DNA of 64,000 nt, taken from the NCBI RefSeq assembly GCF_937128415.1, contig NZ_CAKZMJ010000109.1:8501-72500 (forward strand), given 5' to 3'. This document shows positions 15,128 to 34,842 of this stretch, one piece after another. Position 1 is the first letter of the stretch; each line of letters begins with the position of its first letter. The notes under the pieces are model-generated. The model ran no database searches. It was not told the DNA's origin and saw only the letters and a list, made by a program, of their open reading frames with translations. This DNA is from an uncultured Caldilinea sp. (GTDB taxonomy: Bacteria; Chloroflexota; Anaerolineae; Caldilineales; Caldilineaceae). Made by a program: the position numbers and the translations under genes.

Positions 15128-16492
15128 ATGCAACAGACGCTGTCAAGACGCTCTACGTGGTTTGATGGATGGGATTTCTCGGGGCCCAACGTGATGGCCC
15201 TCCTGGCCGGAGCGGTCATGCTCTTTGCGTTTTTCTTTTTGCCCTGGTTCGGCGACAACGTGAGCAACAACGGCGCTCGCATTATGGTCGACATCCTGTA
15301 TGAAGCGCCGGGGGCGTTGCGCACAGAAGCGCTGATCTGGCTGATCCCTGTGGTCGCGGTAGCCACGTTCGCAGCCACGCTTTGGGGAGCGATGGCTCCA
15401 GAGCAAGCGCGGATTGCGTCGCCGCTCGCCTCACTCTTGGGTCTGACGACGTTGCTTTACTTTGTGCCGGCGCTCGGTCGTGCAGGTGCGCATCCGCTGC
15501 TCACGCCTGGCGCCGGGTTCTGGACGGCCTTCGTCTGCGCCATCGCCATGGTTCTGCAGTTCGTGCTTGCGATGCCGGCGGTGGCCGAACGCGGCGGTGC
15601 GCCGCGGAAAGGCGTGCGCCGCGGCCGTCTGCCCCAGTGGTTGACGCCCTACCTCTTCATTGCGCTGCCCCTGATTCTCTATGCAATTTGGATTTTGGGT
15701 CCGACGGTGTACACGATGTATCTCAGCTTAACGAACTGGGACGGCGTCTCCACCCCTCAGTTTATTGGACTGGCGAACTACGAACGTCTCTTCACGCGCG
15801 ACCGCAACTTCGTCGAGTCGCTGGTCAACAACCTGCGCTGGCTCATCGTCTTCATTCTGATTCCAACCTCAATGGGCCTTGGGCTTGCGCTCCTGTTCAA
15901 CAATGAAATGTGGGGAGGCCGCTTCTACAAGGTCAGCTTTTATGCGCCGCTGGTGCTCTCCTTGCCGGTCATCGGCCTGATCTGGGCGTGGCTCTACAAT
16001 CCTCGCCTGGGACTCATCAACAGCTTGCTGTCGATGATGGGGGTGACGAACCTTCCCGGCTGGTTGGGAAGTCGCGAGCTCGCCATCTGGTGTGTGATCG
16101 CCGCTGCAGTGTGGCGACAGGTCGGCTATGTCATGGTGCTTTATCTGGCGGGTCTGAAGAACGTCGACCCCAGCTATATCGACGCCGCGCGCGTCGATGG
16201 CGCCGGCCGGCTGGCGCTCTTCCGCCATGTGGTGATGCCGCTGCTGGCGCCGGTGACGACGATCGTGATCGTGATCTCGATCATCGATTCATTGCGCGCA
16301 TTCGATCTGGTTTCCATCATGACGCGAGGCGGTCAGGGCACCCAGGTGCTGGCCAACTTCATGTACATGGAAGCGTTCAACAACTATCGCATGGGCTACG
16401 GCGCCGCCATTGCTGTGGTGCTTTTTGCCATCAGCATGGTGTTCATCGCCTTTTACTTGAGTCGTGCGATTCGAGATGAGCTAGAGTATTGA
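15128..16492 (+). CDS. Sugar ABC transporter permease (MalF-like) with N-terminal membrane extension
   Basis: Integral membrane subunit, 454 residues. The C-terminal 290 residues are a MalF/UgpA-type permease beginning at YLFIALPLILYAIW and carrying the EAA loop DAARVDGAGRLALFRHVV with its conserved Gly, which docks on the ATPase. The first 160 residues are an extra module with about four hydrophobic segments (VMALLAGAVMLFAFFFLPWF, LIPVVAVATFAATLWGAM, LLGLTTLLYFVPALG, FVCAIAMVLQFVLAMP), joined by a basic linker. MalF of enteric bacteria also has extra helices, but this arrangement is longer than the usual 300-residue sugar permease. Its downstream neighbour is the partner permease, 12 bases away. 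Confidence 0.88.
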   Translation: MQQTLSRRSTWFDGWDFSGPNVMALLAGAVMLFAFFFLPWFGDNVSNNGARIMVDILYEAPGALRTEALIWLIPVVAVATFAATLWGAMAPEQARIASPLASLLGLTTLLYFVPALGRAGAHPLLTPGAGFWTAFVCAIAMVLQFVLAMPAVAERGGAPRKGVRRGRLPQWLTPYLFIALPLILYAIWILGPTVYTMYLSLTNWDGVSTPQFIGLANYERLFTRDRNFVESLVNNLRWLIVFILIPTSMGLGLALLFNNEMWGGRFYKVSFYAPLVLSLPVIGLIWAWLYNPRLGLINSLLSMMGVTNLPGWLGSRELAIWCVIAAAVWRQVGYVMVLYLAGLKNVDPSYIDAARVDGAGRLALFRHVVMPLLAPVTTIVIVISIIDSLRAFDLVSIMTRGGQGTQVLANFMYMEAFNNYRMGYGAAIAVVLFAISMVFIAFYLSRAIRDELEY

Positions 16493-16504
16493 GCGGAGGC
16501 GAGC

Positions 16505-17392
16505 ATGGCGACGCAATCGATCAAGACGCAACCCATCAGTCGACCGGCCCCCACTTCGGTGAGCCGCGCCTGGAAACGTTTTCTCACCTTTCTGTTCTAC
16601 GTCGTCCTGACTGCTGCGACGCTCATCTGGTTGACGCCTGTGCTGGCAGCCGTCGTCACATCGCTGCGCACAATGGACGACATTACGATCAACGGCTTCT
16701 GGAGCTGGCCGCGTGAAATCGTCTTCTCCAACTTTGAACGCGCTTGGACGACTGCGCGCGTCTCAAAATATCTGCTCAACAGCTTCATCATCACGATCCC
16801 GGCGCTGATCGGCATGCTCTTCCTCTCATCGTTGAGCGCCTTTGCCCTGGCGCGCTATCGCTTCCGAGGCAACCTGTTCATCTATTTTATCTACGTGGCA
16901 GGCACGATGTTGCCCTTTCAGATTTTGCTGTTGCCCGTCTTTCGTCTCACCAATGCGCTTGGATTGTACGACTCCTACGGCGCGTTGATCCTGATCCACA
17001 CCACCTTTCAGTTGGGTTTCTGCACCTTCGTGCTGCGCAACTTCATGCGCACCGTCCCCGGCGAGATCATGGACGCCGCACGCGTCGATGGGTGCAGCGA
17101 ATTTCGCATCTACTGGCAGATTATGTTGCCGCTTACGCTGCCGGCGCTGGCGGCGCTGGCCACGCTGCAGTTCACCTGGGTTTTCAACGATTACCTCTGG
17201 GCGATCGTGTTGCTGCGCTCCGATGTGCTGCGGCCGGTGACCGCCGGTCTCGCCACGCTGCGCGGCCAATTCAACACCGACTGGCCGGTGATCACCTCCG
17301 GCGCGCTGCTCGCTACGATTCCGACGCTGATCGTCTTCGTCTTCCTGCAACGCTACTTCATTCAAGGGTTGACGCTTGGTTCAGGCAAATAG
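16505..17392 (+). CDS. Sugar ABC transporter permease (MalG-like)
   Basis: Second membrane subunit of the importer, 295 residues with about six membrane segments (for example LTAATLIWLTPVLAAVVTSL, and IPALIGMLFLSSLSAFALA). The cytoplasmic EAA loop is MDAARVDGCSEFRIYWQIML. The N-terminal VVTSLRTMDD and C-terminal QRYFIQGLTLGSGK are typical of the MalG group. AGCGGAGGCGAGC just upstream supplies the ribosome-binding site. No ATPase gene follows, so the system presumably uses a shared MsmK/UgpC-type ATPase encoded elsewhere, as is common for such importers. Confidence 0.92.
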   Translation: MATQSIKTQPISRPAPTSVSRAWKRFLTFLFYVVLTAATLIWLTPVLAAVVTSLRTMDDITINGFWSWPREIVFSNFERAWTTARVSKYLLNSFIITIPALIGMLFLSSLSAFALARYRFRGNLFIYFIYVAGTMLPFQILLLPVFRLTNALGLYDSYGALILIHTTFQLGFCTFVLRNFMRTVPGEIMDAARVDGCSEFRIYWQIMLPLTLPALAALATLQFTWVFNDYLWAIVLLRSDVLRPVTAGLATLRGQFNTDWPVITSGALLATIPTLIVFVFLQRYFIQGLTLGSGK

Positions 17393-17776
17393 GCTTTCTA
17401 AGAGTTCAGTCATGAAAACAACGCTGCAAGGTCGCAACGAGCTAGCGTCCGCCCAGCTCAACGCCAGCGGGGCTTAAGTTAGGATTTTAGGCGAAATGCG
17501 GATGCGTGGTGGACAGGTTCTTCAGGACGAAAGCGATCTCCGATGGCTCCCACTTGCTCGACGGCGTCAGCGCCGGAGACCTTATCGATGCGCAACGACT
17601 CCTGCTGCAGTCATTGCAAGGCCCAGTGCGATGTCTGAAATTCCAGGCCACGCCTGGCCAACGCTGTTTCAAGGGGTTGCAAAACCGGCAAAACGACGAC
17701 GGCGAGCCGGCGCCTGACGTCCGTCGCCAGGCGCGCCATTTGCAGGATCAAACCGCTTTTGCTATTCTTGCGCACG
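17393..17776. other. Intergenic region after the ABC transporter operon
   Basis: About 380 bases. Short open frames exist on both strands (for example a reverse-strand reading ending TPSSKWEPSEIAFVLKNL), but none has a ribosome-binding site plus recognisable sequence. I cannot exclude the remnant of a decayed gene. Confidence 0.4.
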
Positions 17777-18277
17777 ATGCGATCGCATGCCGCCACTCTT
17801 CTACGGATACGCCGTCGCCGGAGAGAGCGCCGCTGGCTTGGCTACGTCAACGTGTTCCTGGCAGGCATTTTTGGGTTGATCCTCCCCTTCGTCTGTTGGG
17901 GCGCCGAGGCCACGCCGGGGCACGCGCACCTTCGCGCGCATTTCGTCTTCATGACGCCCGATGCTTCCACCGGTCAGACGTTCACGGCCTATCCTAATGC
18001 ACAAGCTGCAGTCCTCGCCGCCGCCCGTTCCATGGCGGAGGGTCTGCATGAGCTGTGCACCGCTCCTGTCAAAAGCGCTACAGCGAACTCGCCGGCGGGT
18101 CAGTCGACGCCGCAGACCCTGGCCGTCACCTTGTTGCTGCTTGTGGTCTTCGGCGCTTTAATCGCATTGCTTCGTCATCATCTAGGCGCTTTCCCAGAAC
18201 GCTTCTCAGCGATGTTTCTTTGCTGGCTCCCCCTCGATGTCGCAACGCCCCCGCCTCGCCCCTCTTCTCTTTTCTGA
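17777..18277 (+). CDS. Small membrane protein of unknown function
   Basis: A protein of about 166 residues with a very basic start (RIRRRRRERRW) followed by a membrane segment (VNVFLAGIFGLILPFVCW) and a second one near residue 125 (LAVTLLLLVVFGALIALL), with a soluble loop of about 70 residues between them. The C-terminal tail ends in Pro-rich LDVATPPPRPSSLF, a pattern seen in small membrane proteins encoded next to copper-handling genes. It lies 225 bases upstream of a PCuAC-type copper lipoprotein, so a role in copper trafficking is possible but only inferred. The start codon is uncertain (TTG at 17759 or ATG at 17777); neither has a clear ribosome-binding site. Confidence 0.5.
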   Translation: MRSHAATLLRIRRRRRERRWLGYVNVFLAGIFGLILPFVCWGAEATPGHAHLRAHFVFMTPDASTGQTFTAYPNAQAAVLAAARSMAEGLHELCTAPVKSATANSPAGQSTPQTLAVTLLLLVVFGALIALLRHHLGAFPERFSAMFLCWLPLDVATPPPRPSSLF

Positions 18278-18380
18278 AAAATTGCCTCTCACATGGGTGC
18301 GTCAGCCATCGAGCGGATGTCTCGAATGGCGACGCGCAGCTGTCTGACAACCTATCACAGTGTTGCATAGGGGTGCAACC

Positions 18381-18413
18381 ACGTTTGTAAACGTCTGCCC
18401 CATGTTCATGGGG
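18381..18413. promoter_or_regulatory. Pair of short perfect palindromes upstream of the copper lipoprotein
   Basis: ACGTTT-gt-AAACGT (18381-18394) and CCCCATG-tt-CATGGGG (18398-18413) lie side by side about 90-120 bases before the start of the PCuAC gene. They could be operator sites or leader hairpins; no known regulator motif is matched. Confidence 0.35.
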
Positions 18414-18501
18414 TTCACAGCAAACATCTGAGCGCCTACGCAGTTAGACAAACCGGGCACATTTTCGTTTTTTTAGGAAATTTTCAGGAAAGAGGAGAAC
18501 C

Positions 18502-19458
<957 letters not shown>

Positions 19459-19507
19459 TAGGAGTCGGTAAGCGATCCCGGTCAGCGCCGTCTCGGCGGA
19501 GCGCAAA

Positions 19508-19655
19508 GGTTTGGAGGAATGCAGGCGCAGCTCGGAGCTGCACTTGCTCGATTTTCCCCTGGCTCCAGGGTTCACCGAGAGCCTGCAGCTGCGAGCCGCA
19601 GCTACGATCAAATCGGTGCATTCTCGTAGGCGCAGCTGTAAGCTGCGCCTACGTT
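19508..19655. repeat. REP-like palindromes
   Basis: Three related units: GCGCAGCTcggAGCTGC, GCAGCTGCGAGCCGCAGC and a perfect 13-bp stem CGTAGGCGCAGCT (19625-19637) gta AGCTGCGCCTACG (19641-19653). All share the three-base loop seen in the elements at 10.9 and 55 kb. Confidence 0.7.
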
Positions 19656-19733
19656 TGCTAGGGGTCGTTTGTTCAATTCCATAAGCTCCTCACCCATTTC
19701 CCGTTCAACTAAAAACCCCAAAACCACGATCTT

Positions 19734-19761
19734 TTGACAGCGAACGCGCAGTTGTGATATT
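19734..19761 (+). promoter_or_regulatory. Candidate promoter of the men cluster
   Basis: TTGACA (19734-19739), a 16-base spacer and GATATT (19756-19761). The -35 is consensus and the -10 matches four of six bases. It is the only good candidate in the gap before menF. Confidence 0.45.
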
Positions 19762-19763
19762 CC

Positions 19764-19805
<42 letters not shown>

Positions 19806-19900
19806 CAGCAGGCGCCGGACTTTGAATAAAATAAAGGGCGATGGACAATGAGCGCCGGAGCAAACCATCCAAATCCGACTCAGGCGGCGAAGGGACGTTT

Positions 19901-21130
<1,230 letters not shown>

Positions 21131-21131
21131 G

Positions 21132-22856
<1,725 letters not shown>

Positions 22857-23067
22857 AGTCGCACAATTGTAAAGAGCGGCGGGCAATTGCCCATGTCACC
22901 GTCGAGCACTCTGCGCAGCAGCCAGGCTGGAAACGAGAATTCAGGACTTTGCGACCGTACGACACGACCGGAATATACGACCGCAAGAGCGGTGAACAAT
23001 TGCAGGTGAGCAAGAGCGCCATGAAGTCAAGAAAAGAAACAAGGCAGTAAAGGAGCAGGCGAGCATC

Positions 23068-23979
<912 letters not shown>

Positions 23980-24052
23980 GCTGAAACACAGAAGGCTCTT
24001 GACAATTGTAAACTGCGAGAATTCTCACGAGGGACCAACGCCTGAGCGCGCT

Positions 24053-25135
<1,083 letters not shown>

Positions 25136-25195
25136 GCGCGCTTTGCCGCTTCACACTTTCCGCAAAGGATTTCTTGTCCGATTTCTATATGGCTG

Positions 25196-25310
25196 CTAAC
25201 CGCTGGCGGCCTATAGAGGCCGCTCGCAGCTGCGCTGGCTCGAATTCTCTAAAAATTTTGTGAGGTCCACCAAGAACCTGCGACTGCGAGCCGCAGCCAC
25301 CCCAAACCAT
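25196..25310. repeat. REP-like palindromic fragments
   Basis: GGCCTatagAGGCC (25209-25222), CGCAGCTGCG and CTGCGACTGCGAGCCGCAG are degenerate members of the GCGGCT/AGCCGC family that recurs in other gaps of this window. Confidence 0.5.
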
Positions 25311-25383
25311 AGATCGGGCGAAGCATCCTGGAAAATGAGGGCGGCTGCACCGTGACGAGCTACGCATCAACAAAATTTTCCGC

Positions 25384-25413
25384 TTGACAAATCGATAAAT
25401 ATCGATATATTAT
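25384..25413 (+). promoter_or_regulatory. Promoter with overlapping ATCGAT operator for the arsenite methyltransferase gene
   Basis: TTGACA (25384-25389) is followed by TATATT (25406-25411, 16-base spacer) or TATTAT (25408-25413, 18-base spacer). The spacer contains the inverted repeat ATCGAT-aaat-ATCGAT (25391-25406). A symmetric AT-rich operator between -35 and -10 is the usual arrangement for ArsR/SmtB-family repression. No arsR gene is in the window. Confidence 0.65.
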
Positions 25414-25487
25414 AAGGCAATCCGGGCGCCGGGACGTTGCAGCACATCGATCAAAGCCATCAATTCACCGAAAGGAACAACAAGACC

Positions 25488-26249
<762 letters not shown>

Positions 26250-26253
26250 GGAG

Positions 26254-26302
26254 GCGTGTTGCGTGTTGCGTGCTGCGTGTTGCGTGCTGCGTGTTGCGTG
26301 GT
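26254..26302. repeat. Heptamer tandem repeat GCGTG(T/C)T x7
   Basis: Seven consecutive 7-base units: GCGTGTT, GCGTGTT, GCGTGCT, GCGTGTT, GCGTGCT, GCGTGTT, GCGTGGT. It begins five bases after the arsM stop codon and lies in the 150-base gap before the acetyltransferase gene. Confidence 0.9.
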
Positions 26303-26401
26303 ATGATGGCGTGGGTGGAACCATGCGTGTTCTGGGGCTGATGAAAGAATGCGAAACGTGCACAAACGCAATCCGCAGCACGTTCTATCGAATGCGACTC
26401 A

Positions 26402-27178
<777 letters not shown>

Positions 27179-27209
27179 ACGCCTTCCTCACCACCTTTCT
27201 CAGGCGGCC

Positions 27210-28940
<1,731 letters not shown>

Positions 28941-29102
28941 ACGCTGAATCTCCAAGATGAAATGAGCTGCAAAATCAGTTGACCGCCAAAGAATGTTTCC
29001 CAGGCGAGACGCAGAAGCCCGATCACCGGAAAAATGCTGCGCATTCGACGCCTCTGCGGTGAATGTTTTGTGCAGTGGGGTCCGTAAAATTTTAACACCG
29101 GC

Positions 29103-29142
29103 GAAGGTTATGCGCCAAGCGTGAAGGCTATGTGCCAAGTGT
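29103..29142. repeat. 20-bp direct repeat upstream of the DUF2905 gene
   Basis: GAAGGTTATGCGCCAAGCGT (29103-29122) is followed at once by a copy differing at three positions (29123-29142). A TATACT -10-like hexamer is at 29155-29160, so the repeat covers the expected -35 region. Confidence 0.6.
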
Positions 29143-29210
29143 GATGAATCATGCTATACTTGCAGCGCGCACTTGGCGTGAATCCCAAACAGGACATTTC
29201 GTAAAAGGCT

Positions 29211-29432
29211 ATGACGGAAGTAGGCAAATTGCTGATGGTGATGGGCGCCGGGTTGTTTTTGATCGGATTGTTGCTCGTGTTCGGCGCCAGATTTCCCTGG
29301 TTTGGCAACCTGCCGGGAGACATCGTCATCAAACGCGACAATTTCACACTCTTTGCGCCGCTTGGCACGATGATCCTGCTCAGCATTGTGCTGACGATTG
29401 TGCTCAACGTGATCGCCCGCCTGTTTCGATAG
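29211..29432 (+). CDS. DUF2905 family small membrane protein
   Basis: A 73-residue protein with two membrane segments (LLMVMGAGLFLIGLLLVFGA and TMILLSIVLTIVLNVIARL) joined by the diagnostic DUF2905 stretch FPWFGNLPGDIVIKRDN. Family members are inner-membrane proteins of unknown function, sometimes near ruvC/ruvB or queA genes, which is not the case here. AAAAGG precedes the ATG closely. A TATACT -10 hexamer lies at 29155-29160. The next gene is convergent. Confidence 0.9.
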   Translation: MTEVGKLLMVMGAGLFLIGLLLVFGARFPWFGNLPGDIVIKRDNFTLFAPLGTMILLSIVLTIVLNVIARLFR

Positions 29433-29557
29433 GCGGGCGTTGCTCATGCGGACGTTCTCAAACAGTTGCATACAAGAGCGGAGGATGCTGCAGAGAACGC
29501 CCTCCTTGCATCCACACAGCCCCAGCAGGAAAAGTCGGTCAGCCTCCTCGAGGCTCT

Positions 29558-30526
<969 letters not shown>

Positions 30527-30558
30527 TGCGCCTCCTTCGCTTTATTACGGGGTTGCGT

Positions 30559-30834
30559 TCAGCCGCCGATGACAACCGTCCACGGTCGAATACGCCACGC
30601 CGTCACCAGCCCGTGTTTCACATAGGGGTCATTGCGGACGAACGCTTCGATCGGCTCCGGCCCGTCCGCCTTGAAGACGAACACGGCGCCATCGACCGGC
30701 TCGGCGAGCGCGCCGACCATGAGCAGCTCGCCCCGTTCGTGGGCCGCCTGCGCCAGCGCCAGGTGTTCAGCTCGATAGGGCGTGCGCCGCTCCAGAATGT
30801 CCTCGACGTAGTCATAAAACAGCAGATAGTGCAT
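30559..30834 (-). CDS. YciI-like protein
   Basis: A 91-residue single-domain YCII protein, a ferredoxin-like fold with a conserved His/Asp pair. Here the His is in YRAEHLALAQAAHERG and the Asp in RNDPYVKHGL; the closing RIRPWTVVIGG is typical. The family includes enzymes of aromatic degradation and proteins of unknown role. The ATG at 30834 has AAAGGA six bases upstream; earlier starts would leave no room for a ribosome-binding site. It sits between the GH13 and aldo/keto reductase genes in the same transcription unit. Confidence 0.85.
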   Translation of the reverse strand: MHYLLFYDYVEDILERRTPYRAEHLALAQAAHERGELLMVGALAEPVDGAVFVFKADGPEPIEAFVRNDPYVKHGLVTAWRIRPWTVVIGG

Positions 30835-30863
30835 GGTCATTCCTTTCGTTTGACTGAATTGCT

Positions 30864-32687
<1,824 letters not shown>

Positions 32688-32773
32688 GGTTTGCAAAAGG
32701 GATGGAATCCGGATGCGAAATAAAGGGTGGAGCGAGGCGAATAGTCGGGAGCCTATCCGCCTCAGCACGCGCC

Positions 32774-34037
<1,264 letters not shown>

Positions 34038-34199
34038 GGGTCGTGCAGGCATTTGATTCAAAAGAAACAAGCCATTGCGAGGAACAATTCAGCCTTTTTG
34101 AATTGCACAATTCAAGAAAATGCGTTGCAAAGTGTACCAAATCGGCGGCGATCCGTCTATTTCCTCGGCGGAGTTTTGCACTTTTTCACATGATCACAT

Positions 34200-34215
34200 T
34201 GTGAATTCTCTCACA
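34200..34215. promoter_or_regulatory. CRP/FNR-family binding site
   Basis: TGTGA-attctc-TCACA is a perfect match to the enteric CRP consensus half-sites with the correct six-base spacer. Further TCACA half-sites occur just upstream (34186-34198). The centre (34207.5) is 41.5 bases before the start point predicted from the TAGAAT hexamer at 34237-34242. Confidence 0.7.
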
Positions 34216-34236
34216 TGCAGATCGCCTCCCATGGTG

Positions 34237-34242
34237 TAGAAT
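34237..34242 (+). promoter_or_regulatory. -10 element of the promoter for the 75-residue protein gene
   Basis: TAGAAT, with a predicted transcription start at about 34249. No good -35 is seen at the proper distance, which fits an activator-dependent (class II) promoter. The leader before the coding region would be about 200 bases. Confidence 0.5.
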
Positions 34243-34448
34243 ATTGTGATGGTGTTGGCGCTCTGCGCCGATACCTTAAAGGGTTGTGCAAATGTCAGTT
34301 TTTTTGAGCTTGCTTGTCGAGCCTCAACACTCCTGACCGCTTGCACAACTCACAACAAATCGATGGGAACGACGAGCAAGTCAAAGCGGCAAGTTGGAAC
34401 CTGCCAAACTGCAAAATCGTTCTCCATCATCGAAAGGAGTATAGGATT

Positions 34449-34676
34449 ATGATGGATTACTTTATTGTTCAATTGGCTCGCAGCGAATACGAAGAGCGTG
34501 TTCGCAAAGCGGAGATGGAATTGATGGCGAAACGCCGCCAGCTCGAGGAACCGGGCGTGATGAGCCGCATGCTCTTTCGCCTGGGCGAGTGGCTGGAAAG
34601 CGTCGGCGCGCGCTTGAAGGCGCATTACCAGCCGACGTCTCTACGCCAGACCTATCACGGCGGTCACGCCAGATAA
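34449..34676 (+). CDS. Small basic protein of unknown function (75 aa)
   Basis: A soluble 75-residue protein without membrane segments. It has a helical, charged middle (ARSEYEERVRKAEMELMAKR) and an amphipathic helix (MLFRLGEWLESVGARLKAHY), ending in TYHGGHAR. AAAGGAG lies about eleven bases before the first of two adjacent ATGs (34449 and 34452). The upstream open frame to 34314 has no support. It is preceded by a promoter with a CRP-type site and followed by a strong hairpin. I do not recognise the family. Confidence 0.65.
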   Translation: MMDYFIVQLARSEYEERVRKAEMELMAKRRQLEEPGVMSRMLFRLGEWLESVGARLKAHYQPTSLRQTYHGGHAR

Positions 34677-34735
34677 TTTTTCTCCCGCACAGTTGCAAAG
34701 ATGCATCTGTGATGAAAACAAAAAAGAATAAAAAA

Positions 34736-34768
34736 ATGCAAACACCGCTGAATGAGCGGTGTTTGCAT
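34736..34768 (-). terminator. Intrinsic terminator oriented on the minus strand
   Basis: A perfect 14-bp stem (34736-34749 with 34755-34768) and a 5-base loop. On the minus strand it is followed by TTTTTTATTCTTTTTTG, an excellent U-run; on the plus strand only ATTTCC follows. It therefore terminates reverse transcription, although it may also act weakly on the 75-residue gene's transcript. Confidence 0.75.
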
Positions 34769-34829
34769 TTCCAGGCGTTTCTAATTGACGATGCATCTCC
34801 CAAAGTTTTCGGAACAAGCATGCTCCTGA

Positions 34830-34835
34830 TACACT
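34830..34835 (+). promoter_or_regulatory. Candidate -10 of a leaderless transcript for the U32 gene
   Basis: TACACT placed so that transcription would begin at about 34842, the position of the ATG at 34843. No ribosome-binding site precedes that ATG, which fits leaderless expression. Confidence 0.35.
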
Positions 34836-34842
34836 GCATGGC

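Larger units (their letters stand above)
25136..25487. other. Intergenic region between menC and the arsenite methyltransferase gene
   Basis: About 350 bases. The left half carries REP-like palindromic fragments (about 25196-25310) and the right half carries the promoter/operator of the next gene. No open frame here is convincing. Confidence 0.5.

Noticed and set aside
17487..17796. Short reverse-strand frames downstream of the ABC permeases
   Set aside because: No ribosome-binding site, no recognisable motif and competing frames on both strands; at most a gene remnant.
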